A model generated the notes under the pieces. That model did no database searches. It saw only the letters and a program-made list of their open reading frames with translations, and had not been told where the DNA came from. From contig NZ_CP140614.1 in assembly GCF_036556685.1 (NCBI RefSeq), positions 1 to 64,000 on the forward strand: a stretch of DNA of 64,000 nucleotides. The letters are read 5' to 3'. The position numbers were made by a program, and so were the translations under genes. Source of the DNA: Sulfurospirillum sp. 1612 (GTDB taxonomy: Bacteria > Campylobacterota > Campylobacteria > Campylobacterales > Sulfurospirillaceae). Below are positions 20,144 to 28,229 of the stretch, piece by piece (within the stretch, counting starts at the first letter, position 1; each line of letters begins with the position of its first letter).

Positions 20144-20911
20144 ATGGAAGCAAAAGAATTTAGAAAACAGATTGCTAGTGGTGAATTTGCCAAACCGACT
20201 GCGGGATATTGCGAGGGATACGTACAAGCTAATATGTTTGTAATCCCAAAAGAGTATGCCGATGATTTTGAAAAATTTGCCAAAGCTAACTCAAAAGCGA
20301 TGCCAGTATTGGAAATCATCAAAGACTCTTATCAATCCAAAATTTTAGCCCCAGGGGCTAATCTTTTAAATGAATTGCCCCTTTATAATATCGTTGAAAA
20401 TGGTGTGGTGACACAAACGCTCACTAATATTGAAGAATTTTATACCCAAGATTTGGTATTTTTTCTGATTGGTTGTAGTTTTACCTTTGAAACATCACTG
20501 GTAAAAAACAATATCCCATTGCGTCATGTCGATATGGGTGTCAATGTCCCGATGTACAGTACCAACATCAAACTAAAACCTGTGGGTATTTTCCATGGTG
20601 ATATGGTGGTTTCCATGCGTCCGATCAAAAAAGAGCGCGTAGCAGATGCGTGTGTGGTCACCAGCCACTATCCTAATATGCATGGTACTCCCATTCAAGT
20701 GGGTTACCCTGAGATGATTGGGATTCGCGATATTCATCATCCCGATTATGGTGATGCCGTGAGGATTGAAGCAGATGAGATTCCGCTTTTTTGGCCTTGT
20801 GGCGTGACCCCTCAAAATGTGCTAAAAGATGTCAAACTTCCTTTTGCCATCACGCATGCACCTGGGCATATGTTTGTCTCTGATAAAAAAGATTCCGATT
20901 ATTATGTGTAA
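20144..20911 (+). CDS. DUF1445 putative hydro-lyase, equivalent to the N-terminal half of D-glutamate cyclase
   Basis: The 255-residue protein belongs to the DUF1445/PF07286 family, annotated as putative hydro-lyases and as D-glutamate cyclase family. Landmarks are PTAGYCEGYVQANMFVIPK (about 18-36), FFLIGCSFTFETSL, VSMRPIKKERVADACVVTS, and the C-terminal IPLFWPCGVTPQNV with THAPGHMFVSD. In animal DGLUCY this domain is fused to DUF4392; here the two are divergent neighbours. No membrane segment is present. The likely pathway is D-glutamate or 5-oxoproline metabolism. Confidence 0.85.
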   Translation: MEAKEFRKQIASGEFAKPTAGYCEGYVQANMFVIPKEYADDFEKFAKANSKAMPVLEIIKDSYQSKILAPGANLLNELPLYNIVENGVVTQTLTNIEEFYTQDLVFFLIGCSFTFETSLVKNNIPLRHVDMGVNVPMYSTNIKLKPVGIFHGDMVVSMRPIKKERVADACVVTSHYPNMHGTPIQVGYPEMIGIRDIHHPDYGDAVRIEADEIPLFWPCGVTPQNVLKDVKLPFAITHAPGHMFVSDKKDSDYYV

Positions 20912-20920
20912 GAAAGTAGC

Positions 20921-20945
20921 AGCTTAGAGAAATAATCTCTAAGCT
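20921..20945. terminator. Bidirectional stem-loop between DUF1445 gene and SOR-like gene
   Basis: A perfect 10-bp inverted repeat (AGCTTAGAGA / TCTCTAAGCT) with loop AATAA lies between the convergent ends of two genes. There is no long T-run on either side, so termination may be weak. Confidence 0.55.
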
Positions 20946-20951
20946 AATGTG

Positions 20952-21377
20952 TTATACTTTATGTGTATTTTCCCACGTACCGTGCAGGTTACAGTAACTC
21001 ACAGCACGAAGTTCTTTGAGGCCTTTATAGAGGACTTTGGCACCGAGATACCCTCGTGAGGTTACCGGTTCAAGATCAAGAGAACCTACTTTTTTGCCAT
21101 CGGCATAGAGTTCAAGTTTATAAATCCAGTGATCTTCAGTACTTGGATGAATGATTCCTTTTTCACCAACAGTAACATCAACGGTGATATATCCCTTTTC
21201 ATCTAGCGCTGAGAGCGTGATTTGAGGGGTGTGTTTGAGTTCAAAGTCGGTTGGATGTGCGGGGTCTTTTATCTTCATTTTCATCGTATTGACGATTTTG
21301 CTATTATCATAAGCAGATGAATAGGTTGTCGCAAGAGCTAAAACAGCGGCAGCTTTTAAAACAGATCTTCTTTCCAT
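20952..21377 (-). CDS. Tat-exported superoxide reductase-like (desulfoferrodoxin family) protein
   Basis: The 141-residue protein starts with a twin-arginine signal (MERRSVLKAAAVLALATT, cleavage near residue 22) followed by one class II SOR domain. All five ligands of the SOR iron centre can be placed: H49 (LKHTP), H77 and H83 (IIHPSTEDHW), C129 and H132 (YCNLHGTW). The Lys beside the first His (K48) is also kept; the usual preceding Glu is Leu. SORs reduce superoxide to peroxide with external electrons. Export is unusual, since most SORs are cytosolic. AAGGAGTTAACC precedes the ATG. Confidence 0.85.
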   Translation of the reverse strand: MERRSVLKAAAVLALATTYSSAYDNSKIVNTMKMKIKDPAHPTDFELKHTPQITLSALDEKGYITVDVTVGEKGIIHPSTEDHWIYKLELYADGKKVGSLDLEPVTSRGYLGAKVLYKGLKELRAVSYCNLHGTWENTHKV

Positions 21378-21484
21378 GGTTAACTCCTTATAAATTTATT
21401 TTCATTATAATTGTATCACAAATATGACATTTTTATATTATCCAAAGTATTTTCATATTTGATTATATTATAAACAAAAAAGAT

Positions 21485-21512
21485 TTGCATTATTTTTATA
21501 TTTCAATATAAT
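21485..21512 (+). promoter_or_regulatory. Promoter of the glucosylglycerate operon, apparently giving a leaderless mRNA
   Basis: A -35-like TTGCAT (21485-21490) and a perfect -10 TATAAT (21507-21512) are 16 bp apart. The predicted start point, about 7 bases on, coincides with the A of the ATG at 21519, and there is no Shine-Dalgarno sequence between them. Confidence 0.55.
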
Positions 21513-21518
21513 GTAAGT

Positions 21519-22307
21519 ATGAAAACAAACAAAGAGACCTATAATACGATAATTTTTACTGATTTAGATGGCACACTTTTAGATCATGATACCTACAGTT
21601 TTGCGCCTGCAAAAGAGATGTTAAATTTTGTGAGAACGCACAATATTCCTTTGATTATTGTGAGCAGTAAAACAAAAAATGAGATTTTAGAACTTCAAAA
21701 ATCACTCAAAATTTTCAATACCTTTGTCTTTGAAAATGGAGCGGGTATCTATATCTGTGATCAAGGCGTGACAAAAACATTAGCATTAGGCTTTGATATT
21801 CACATGATACGTAAATCTTTTGCGAAATACAAAAAAAAGATAGCCATGCAGGGATTTTCAGATATGAGTCTTGAAGAGATTGTGACATTGACAGGATTAA
21901 ATCCTAAAAAAGCACAAGCCGCAAGAGAGCGACTGTTTACCGAACCTTTTGTATTGGAAGATGAAGACCAACTTGAGACGTTACAGCAAATGGCACATAC
22001 GGATGGATTGAATGTGGTAGCAGGAGGGAGATTTTATCACCTCATCACCGAAGGACAGGACAAAGCCAAAGCCATTGAAGTGGTGAAAGACTTTTATGAA
22101 CAAAAGTATCAGCAAAATTTCACGACTATCGCACTCGGAGATAGTCCTAATGATTTGAGCATGCTCCAAAGTGTGGATAATCCTATCTTGATACCGCATC
22201 CAGATGGGAGTTATATGTCCGGTGCTATCAAAAATCTCACCAAAGCAAAATTTCCAGGACCATCGGGTTGGAATCAAGCGTTGAGGGCGCATTTTGATGT
22301 CTTATAA
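21519..22307 (+). CDS. gpgP: Glucosyl/mannosyl-3-phosphoglycerate phosphatase (HAD family)
   Basis: This enzyme would remove phosphate from glucosyl-3-phosphoglycerate to give glucosylglycerate. The 262 residues have the HAD motif I TDLDGTLLD (nucleophile and acid/base Asp), motif II IIVSSKTK, the MPGP-type cap domain with FSDMSLEEI and LTGLNPKKAQAARER, and motif IV ALGDSPNDLSML. This is the mannosyl-3-phosphoglycerate phosphatase (YedP/MpgP) group, and the neighbouring synthase points to the glucosyl substrate. First gene of the operon; it overlaps the kinase gene. Confidence 0.85.
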   Translation: MKTNKETYNTIIFTDLDGTLLDHDTYSFAPAKEMLNFVRTHNIPLIIVSSKTKNEILELQKSLKIFNTFVFENGAGIYICDQGVTKTLALGFDIHMIRKSFAKYKKKIAMQGFSDMSLEEIVTLTGLNPKKAQAARERLFTEPFVLEDEDQLETLQQMAHTDGLNVVAGGRFYHLITEGQDKAKAIEVVKDFYEQKYQQNFTTIALGDSPNDLSMLQSVDNPILIPHPDGSYMSGAIKNLTKAKFPGPSGWNQALRAHFDVL

Positions 22308-23592
22308 AGTGTTATTGAAATCACTTTTTGAGTCGGTGCTTCAAGAGGTGAGACCACAAAAACTGATTTCACAAGCGTGTTTTATAAAAGATGAGCGATT
22401 TTATATTCATGATGCTTGCTATGATTTGAGACACTATCGCAAGATTCATCTGCTAGGTTCCGGCAAGGCGGTATTGCCTATGATGCATGCGATGCAAGCA
22501 CTTTTAGGAACGCGCCTTCACCAATGCGTTATGGTTGGGGCTTATCATGATCAAATACCAACACAAACATGCCGTTATATTCAGAGTTCGCACCCTGTGC
22601 CTACAGAAAAAAGTCTTGAAGCGGCACGCTGTTTTAAATCCCTTTTTGAAAATTTTCATGAAGAAGATTTGTTTATCTATCTCCTCTCAGGCGGTAGTTC
22701 TGCGATGTTGGAATTGCCAGAAGCAGGTATCAGTCTAGAAGCACTTCAGCAAGCAACGACTTTGATGCTAGAAGGGGGTTTGGCGATTGAAGAAATCAAT
22801 AGCGTACGCAAACACCTCTCCGCCATCAAAGGGGGAAAATTGGGCGCTTCTACAAAAGCGACGGGTATTGTTTTGGTGCTCTCTGATGTGGTAGGCGATG
22901 ATCTTCATGCCATTGGTTCTGCCCCGCTTTATTGTGACACGACAACATTTGCCGATGCCATCGCCTCTTTGAAATCTCACAATATTTTCAATCAGATGCC
23001 AGAGTGTATCACACAGTATCTCACTCAGGGGATGCAAGGGCGCCATCATGAGACACCCAAAAACAAACCTCAACATATCGCACATTATATCATCGGGTCC
23101 AATGATGTGGTCTTGCAAAAAACAAAAGCATTATTGATACAACACCAGATTCCTACTACTATTTTAAAAGATAAAATTGAAGGCGATGCTAAGGTAGTCG
23201 CGAAACATTTATATCAATTTGCCCAAGAGCATGTGGGGACATTTCATGCCTACCTCTTTGGAGGTGAGCCTACTGTCATTGTCAAAAAAGGGGGCAAAGG
23301 AGGTCGCAATCAACACCTGTGTTTGCATTTCTTGCAGCTTCTTGATACCCACTCTCAGGTGACATTCCTCAGTGCGGCAACCGATGGTATTGATGGTAAT
23401 TCTGATGCTGCAGGTGCGGTGATTGATACTAATAGTAGCAACATAGCAGCCGAAAAAGAGATAGATATCCAGAGTTATTTGTCACACTTTGATTCGCATA
23501 CGTATTTTACCAAAACCGGTGAGGCGATTGTGACAGGAGCGACGCACAATAATTTATTGGATATCATGATACTATTAATCGAACCAAATTAA
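22297..23592 (+). CDS. Glycerate kinase (GLYCTK/MOFRL type)
   Basis: This enzyme phosphorylates D-glycerate, usually to 2-phosphoglycerate. The ~431-residue protein has the N-terminal DUF4147 part (LLGSGKAVLPMMHAM, SSHPVPTEKS, YLLSGGSSAMLELP, NSVRKHLSAIKGGKLG) and the C-terminal MOFRL domain (FGGEPTV, GGKGGRNQHLCL, AATDGIDGNSDAAGAVID). In this operon it would return glycerate released by the phosphorylase to glycolysis. The start is the ATG at 22297, or a TTG one codon upstream; both overlap the phosphatase gene. Confidence 0.92.
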   Translation: MSYKVLLKSLFESVLQEVRPQKLISQACFIKDERFYIHDACYDLRHYRKIHLLGSGKAVLPMMHAMQALLGTRLHQCVMVGAYHDQIPTQTCRYIQSSHPVPTEKSLEAARCFKSLFENFHEEDLFIYLLSGGSSAMLELPEAGISLEALQQATTLMLEGGLAIEEINSVRKHLSAIKGGKLGASTKATGIVLVLSDVVGDDLHAIGSAPLYCDTTTFADAIASLKSHNIFNQMPECITQYLTQGMQGRHHETPKNKPQHIAHYIIGSNDVVLQKTKALLIQHQIPTTILKDKIEGDAKVVAKHLYQFAQEHVGTFHAYLFGGEPTVIVKKGGKGGRNQHLCLHFLQLLDTHSQVTFLSAATDGIDGNSDAAGAVIDTNSSNIAAEKEIDIQSYLSHFDSHTYFTKTGEAIVTGATHNNLLDIMILLIEPN

Positions 23593-23608
23593 AATACAAG
23601 GAGATAAA

Positions 23609-24820
23609 ATGTCAGATTTTTTTCAAAATGGAGTCATCACAACCCTTCAAAACCACGGGGATCGATCTTTGGAAGATATTGAAAATGAATTGATGTCGTT
23701 TGCAAAAAGACACAATATGGTGTTGCTTTTACCTGCTTTGTATTCTGAATTTGAAACACCGGCGATGAAGAAAATCATCGAAGAGTTAAAACATGTGAAA
23801 TACCTCCATAAAATCATTTTAGGATTAGATCGTGCCAATGAGAGTCAGTTTGAAGAGGTCAAGCAGATTATGTCCGTCTTGCCTTGTGAGGTGGATATCC
23901 TCTGGAATGATGGCCCTCGTATCAAAAAGCTTTATGCTGAATTGACCGATGCAGGCTTTCCTGGGCTCAATACTCCCGGAAAAGGTCGCAATGTTTGGAC
24001 GATGTTAGGCTATGGTTTGACCTTGAGTGATACCTATGCCTTTGCGCTTCATGATTGTGATATTGTCAATTACAACCGTGAAATACCTGCGCGTCTTTTC
24101 TTTCCTATCATGCATCCGGCTTTGGATTTTGAATTTAACAAAGGCTACTATTCCCGCGTGAGCAGCAAACTTCACGGACGTGCGACACGGCTTTTTTATA
24201 CCCCTTTTATCCATTCCCTGCGCAAGATTTATGGCAGTAGCGAGTATTTAGATTATATGAACAGTTTCCGCTATGCCTTATCGGGAGAATTTTCTTTTAT
24301 TCGCACGCTTGGACGTGGTATTGCGATTTCGCCGACTTGGGGATTGGAGGTTTCTACATTGAGTGAAGTTTATAATAACACCTCAAATCGTCGTATCTGT
24401 CAAACAGAAATTATCGAAAATTATGAGCATAAACATCAAAATTTGGGTTCCAGTGATGAAGGAAGTGGCATCTATAAAATGGCCGTCGATATTGCTATTA
24501 CAATTTTTCGCGTGATGGCACAGCAAGGGGTTGTTTTTTCATCAGCGGCATTTAAAACCTTGCAAACCACCTACTTTCAAGAATCACGCTTTGAGATTTC
24601 AAAATACAATGCCCTCTCCAAACTCAGTGCCATTGAATTTAATCGAGAGAAAGAGATTGCTGCTGTGAATCTTTTCGAAGAAGCGATCAAAGAAGCGGCT
24701 GAAAAGTTTTATGAAAATCCTATGGGTACACCCCTACTCTCTCCATGGATTACGGTGCGGTCGGTATTGCCAGATTTTTCTGATAAATTTGCAGCATTTG
24801 TAAAGGAAGATAACCAATGA
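23609..24820 (+). CDS. gpgS: Glucosyl-3-phosphoglycerate synthase (GT81-like glycosyltransferase)
   Basis: This enzyme transfers glucose from a nucleotide sugar to 3-phosphoglycerate, the committed step to glucosylglycerate. The 403-residue, GT-A fold protein shows LLLPALYSEFETPAMKKII at the nucleotide-binding edge, the family's GFPGLNTPGKGRNVWTMLGY, the metal-binding D149-C-D151 (HDCDIVNY), and TRLFYTPFIHSL. It has no signal or membrane helix. The ATG has AAGGAG upstream; the end overlaps the phosphorylase ATG by four bases. A mannosyl donor cannot be excluded by sequence, but adjacent galU and a GH13_18 phosphorylase favour glucose. Confidence 0.85.
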   Translation: MSDFFQNGVITTLQNHGDRSLEDIENELMSFAKRHNMVLLLPALYSEFETPAMKKIIEELKHVKYLHKIILGLDRANESQFEEVKQIMSVLPCEVDILWNDGPRIKKLYAELTDAGFPGLNTPGKGRNVWTMLGYGLTLSDTYAFALHDCDIVNYNREIPARLFFPIMHPALDFEFNKGYYSRVSSKLHGRATRLFYTPFIHSLRKIYGSSEYLDYMNSFRYALSGEFSFIRTLGRGIAISPTWGLEVSTLSEVYNNTSNRRICQTEIIENYEHKHQNLGSSDEGSGIYKMAVDIAITIFRVMAQQGVVFSSAAFKTLQTTYFQESRFEISKYNALSKLSAIEFNREKEIAAVNLFEEAIKEAAEKFYENPMGTPLLSPWITVRSVLPDFSDKFAAFVKEDNQ

Positions 24821-26541
24821 TGCATATTTCAAATCCTGAGCACAGTATCAACAAACGTATTCACCAACTCTATCCCCCTGAGACGGCTGAGAGAGCCTTG
24901 GATGCCATTATTGATTTGATTTTTAAGTACAAAGAGCGCATCATCTCAACCCCGTACCGTCTCAATGAAAAAGATGTCATTTTAATCACCTATGGTGATC
25001 AAATCAGCCGACCTCATGAACCCTCTTTGAGTGTGTTGAAAGAGTTTGTGGATAAACATTTAGATGGCATTATCAACTCGATTCATATCTTACCCTTTTA
25101 CCAATCCTCTTCTGATGATGGGTTTTCTGTTGTTAATTACAGTGCGGTCGATCCCAATATGGGCTCATGGCGGGAGATTTATGCTATTAGTTCAAAGTAT
25201 CGTTTAATGGTCGATGGCGTGATTAATCATGTCTCCCAATTTTCAGATTGGTTCAAAGCCTTCATGAGCGGGGATAGCTATTTCAAAGATTTTTTTATTG
25301 AACTAGACCCTGCGGTAGATTTAACTCAAGTCGTACGCCCTCGTACTAGCCCGCTTTTGAGTGAATATACGGATAATGAAGGTAAAATTCATAATATTTG
25401 GACGACCTTTAGTAAAGACCAAGTGGATTTAAATTACAAAAATTATCGTGTGCTTCGAAGTGTTTTGGATGCGCTTTTTTATTACATCGAAAAAGGTGCC
25501 GTGCTCATCCGTCTGGATGCGATTGCGTTTATTTGGAAAGAGATTGGCACGCCTTGTGTGCATCTGCCACAAACACACGAATTAGTGCAACTCATCAGGG
25601 AAGTTTTACATGAGGTGGCTCCTGAGGTGATTATCATCACCGAAACCAATGTCCCACACAAAGAGAATATCTCTTACTTTGGCTCAAAGGATGATGAAGC
25701 CCAGATGGTTTATAATTTTGCTTTGCCTCCTTTGGTGATGCATGCTATCTTGACATCAAACACCAAAACATTGACATCATGGGCGCAAACATTAAGCCTG
25801 CCTAGCGATAAAGTTTGTTTTTTTAATTTTACAGCCAGTCATGATGGCATTGGCCTGCGTCCGGTTAAAGGAATATTGAGTGATGAAGCGATTGATTTTC
25901 TTGTTCAAAGCGTACAAGAAAATGGCGGTTTGGTCTCTTATCGCCAAGAGAGTGATGGAACCCAGAGTCCTTATGAGCTCAATTGCAGCTATATTGATGC
26001 GCTTACCCCTTTGGATGCCCCTGATAGTGTGCGGATTAAAAGAATGTTGCTCTCTCAAGGTACCGCACTGGTGATGCCGGGGGTTCCGGGGATCTATTTT
26101 CACTCCCTAGTAGGGTCTCGAAATTATTTAGATGGTGTCAAACACAGTGGTAAAAATCGCTCCATTAATCGAGAAAAATACCATTGTGATTGGCTTGAAG
26201 ATGAACTTTTAAAAGTCGGAGGTTTGGGTAAAACCATACTCGATAGCTACAAACGTTTAATCTCAATCCGCACTCATGAAGCGGCATTTAATCCTTTTGG
26301 CGCCTTTACTTTTTATGACCTTGATGAGAGGTTGTTTGTGGTGCGTCTGATGAGTTTGGACCAAACGGAGATGGTTTTGGCGATTCATAATTTTGCTGAT
26401 GAGACCGTGACGTGTTTACTTCCTGATGATATGGGGTATGAATTACATGACTTGCTATCGCCTTTTGTTGTAGATAGTAGTAGAAACGTGACGTTAGCCC
26501 CTTATCAAATGATGTGGTTAAAGCAGAGTTTGCCCAATTAA
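24817..26541 (+). CDS. Glucosylglycerate phosphorylase (GH13_18, sucrose phosphorylase family)
   Basis: This enzyme splits glucosylglycerate with phosphate to alpha-glucose 1-phosphate and glycerate. The 574-residue TIM-barrel enzyme has the GH13 catalytic triad: nucleophile D234 (RLDAIAF), acid/base E276 (IITETNVPH) and stabiliser D343 (TASHDGIGLRP). The Arg-Pro after HDGIGL and the genomic setting favour a glucosylglycerate rather than a sucrose phosphorylase, but that is inference. It has no signal peptide, so it is cytosolic. Its ATG overlaps the gpgS stop (ATGA). Confidence 0.8.
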   Translation: MMHISNPEHSINKRIHQLYPPETAERALDAIIDLIFKYKERIISTPYRLNEKDVILITYGDQISRPHEPSLSVLKEFVDKHLDGIINSIHILPFYQSSSDDGFSVVNYSAVDPNMGSWREIYAISSKYRLMVDGVINHVSQFSDWFKAFMSGDSYFKDFFIELDPAVDLTQVVRPRTSPLLSEYTDNEGKIHNIWTTFSKDQVDLNYKNYRVLRSVLDALFYYIEKGAVLIRLDAIAFIWKEIGTPCVHLPQTHELVQLIREVLHEVAPEVIIITETNVPHKENISYFGSKDDEAQMVYNFALPPLVMHAILTSNTKTLTSWAQTLSLPSDKVCFFNFTASHDGIGLRPVKGILSDEAIDFLVQSVQENGGLVSYRQESDGTQSPYELNCSYIDALTPLDAPDSVRIKRMLLSQGTALVMPGVPGIYFHSLVGSRNYLDGVKHSGKNRSINREKYHCDWLEDELLKVGGLGKTILDSYKRLISIRTHEAAFNPFGAFTFYDLDERLFVVRLMSLDQTEMVLAIHNFADETVTCLLPDDMGYELHDLLSPFVVDSSRNVTLAPYQMMWLKQSLPN

Positions 26542-26575
26542 AATATATAATATCTTATCAAAAAAAGGAGACAAT

Positions 26576-27406
26576 ATGATCAATAGATGTTTATTCCCCG
26601 CTGCTGGTTATGGTACAAGATTTTTGCCTGCGACTAAAGCGATGCCCAAAGAGATGCTCCCCATACTCACAAAGCCCTTGATTCAGTATGGTGTTGAAGA
26701 GGCGATGGAGGCTGGTTGCGATATCATGTCTATCATCACCGGTCGTGGAAAGCGTGCGATTACAGACCATTTTGATATCTCTTATGAACTTGAACACCAA
26801 ATCCAAGGCTCATCCAAAGAAGCACTTTTGGATAAAATTCGTGAAATCATAGAAAAATGCACCTTTACCTATACGAGACAAAATGAGATGAAAGGTCTGG
26901 GTGATGCCATCTATAAGGGAAAAGTGCTGATGGGCGAGAAAGATCCGTTTGCGGTAATCTTGGCGGATGATCTTTGTATCAATCCCAAAGGGGATGGTAT
27001 CTTGACCCAAATGGTCAAACTCTACAATAAATATCGATGTTGTATCGTAGCGATTATGGAAGTACCAAAGGATGAGGTTTACAAGTATGGTGTCATCGAA
27101 GGTAACGCGATTGAAGATGGTGTTTTCATGGTCTCCAATATGGTGGAAAAACCTGAAATTGATAAGGCGCCTTCGAACTTAGCCGTGATTGGTCGCTACA
27201 TCCTCACTCCTGATATCTTTGATATGATTAAAAATACCAAACCGGGTAAAAATGGTGAGATTCAAATCACTGATGCCCTGTGTGAACAAGCCAAAAAAGG
27301 GATGGTGATTGCTTATAAATTCAAAGGGAAACGCTTTGACTGCGGGAGTGTTGAGGGATTTGTTGAAGCCACAAATTATTTCTATAATCTGGAGAAAACG
27401 AAGTAA
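26576..27406 (+). CDS. galU: UTP-glucose-1-phosphate uridylyltransferase
   Basis: GalU makes UDP-glucose from glucose 1-phosphate and UTP. The 276 residues show the signature AAGYGTRFLPATKAMPKEML at the N-terminus, GRGKRAITDHFD near 57-68, VILADDLC near 128, and GEIQITDAL near 222. The ATG is preceded by AAAGGAG. As the last gene of the operon it can recycle the glucose 1-phosphate released by the phosphorylase into the donor used by the synthase. Confidence 0.96.
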   Translation: MINRCLFPAAGYGTRFLPATKAMPKEMLPILTKPLIQYGVEEAMEAGCDIMSIITGRGKRAITDHFDISYELEHQIQGSSKEALLDKIREIIEKCTFTYTRQNEMKGLGDAIYKGKVLMGEKDPFAVILADDLCINPKGDGILTQMVKLYNKYRCCIVAIMEVPKDEVYKYGVIEGNAIEDGVFMVSNMVEKPEIDKAPSNLAVIGRYILTPDIFDMIKNTKPGKNGEIQITDALCEQAKKGMVIAYKFKGKRFDCGSVEGFVEATNYFYNLEKTK

Positions 27407-27434
27407 TCCTTTGACGGTTTATCTGTGTGGATTT

Positions 27435-27440
27435 TATAAT
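27435..27440 (+). promoter_or_regulatory. -10 box upstream of the response regulator operon
   Basis: A perfect TATAAT lies 97 bases before the ATG at 27537, in the 130-bp gap after galU. It suggests that the regulator-SBP-kinase operon has its own promoter and an untranslated leader. Confidence 0.4.
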
Positions 27441-27536
27441 TTCATTGTAAGTTTGATAAAGATATGATGTACCCAAAGAATTATTTGCAAATCAAATACT
27501 TAATGAGGCGCAAAAGACGTTTTTTGGGGAGATAAT

Positions 27537-28229
27537 ATGAATAGGCTTATTGCTCAGAAATTAAAGACCATTACACTTTTATATGCAGAAGATGAGGATA
27601 ATATCCGCGAAAATATCGTCAGTACCCTGCGTTATTATGTTAAAGAAGTGATTGAAGCAAAAGATGGTAAAGAGGCGTGGAGACTCTATACAGAGAAAAA
27701 ACCCGATATTATCATGAGCGATATTTTAATGCCATTGATGAGCGGACTTGAGCTGGTCGAAAAGATTCGAAAAATAGATCATGATACCCCCATTGTCTTG
27801 ATTACCGCACATACAGAGAAGCACTATCTTCTTAGTGCGGTGACACTGCATCTTGAGCAATATCTCGTGAAACCCGTCACTTTGCCTGATATTATGGCCG
27901 CACTTGCGACATGTGTCAAAAAAATCTCATTGCACCATGCGATGCGCTATGATTTACCCAAAGAGTACTCTTATGATATTGATCACAAATTGTTGAGTTA
28001 TAACGGTAAGGCAATCAAAATGAATAAAAAAGAGATTAGCTTTTTTGAATTGCTCCTTTGTAATACCCAGCGTGTTGTGACTTATGAAGAGTTGCAAGAA
28101 TTTGTCTGGGGCGATAGTGTCATGACCGATAATGCCTTGCGTTCGGTTGTGGCAAGTCTGAGAAAAAAACTACCCAAAGATATCATCGTTAATTTATCCG
28201 GAATTGGATATAAGCTTGAAAATATTTAA
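27537..28229 (+). CDS. OmpR-family response regulator
   Basis: The 230-residue protein has a receiver domain with acidic residues in YAEDEDN (16-22), phospho-acceptor D62 in IIMSDILMP, and the Lys in LVKPVTLP. A C-terminal winged helix (about 135-228) ends in SGIGYKL. It is built like the regulator at 12416. It forms an overlapping three-gene operon with a periplasmic binding protein and a histidine kinase. The convergent TorA-like operon downstream is a plausible target. Confidence 0.9.
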   Translation: MNRLIAQKLKTITLLYAEDEDNIRENIVSTLRYYVKEVIEAKDGKEAWRLYTEKKPDIIMSDILMPLMSGLELVEKIRKIDHDTPIVLITAHTEKHYLLSAVTLHLEQYLVKPVTLPDIMAALATCVKKISLHHAMRYDLPKEYSYDIDHKLLSYNGKAIKMNKKEISFFELLLCNTQRVVTYEELQEFVWGDSVMTDNALRSVVASLRKKLPKDIIVNLSGIGYKLENI

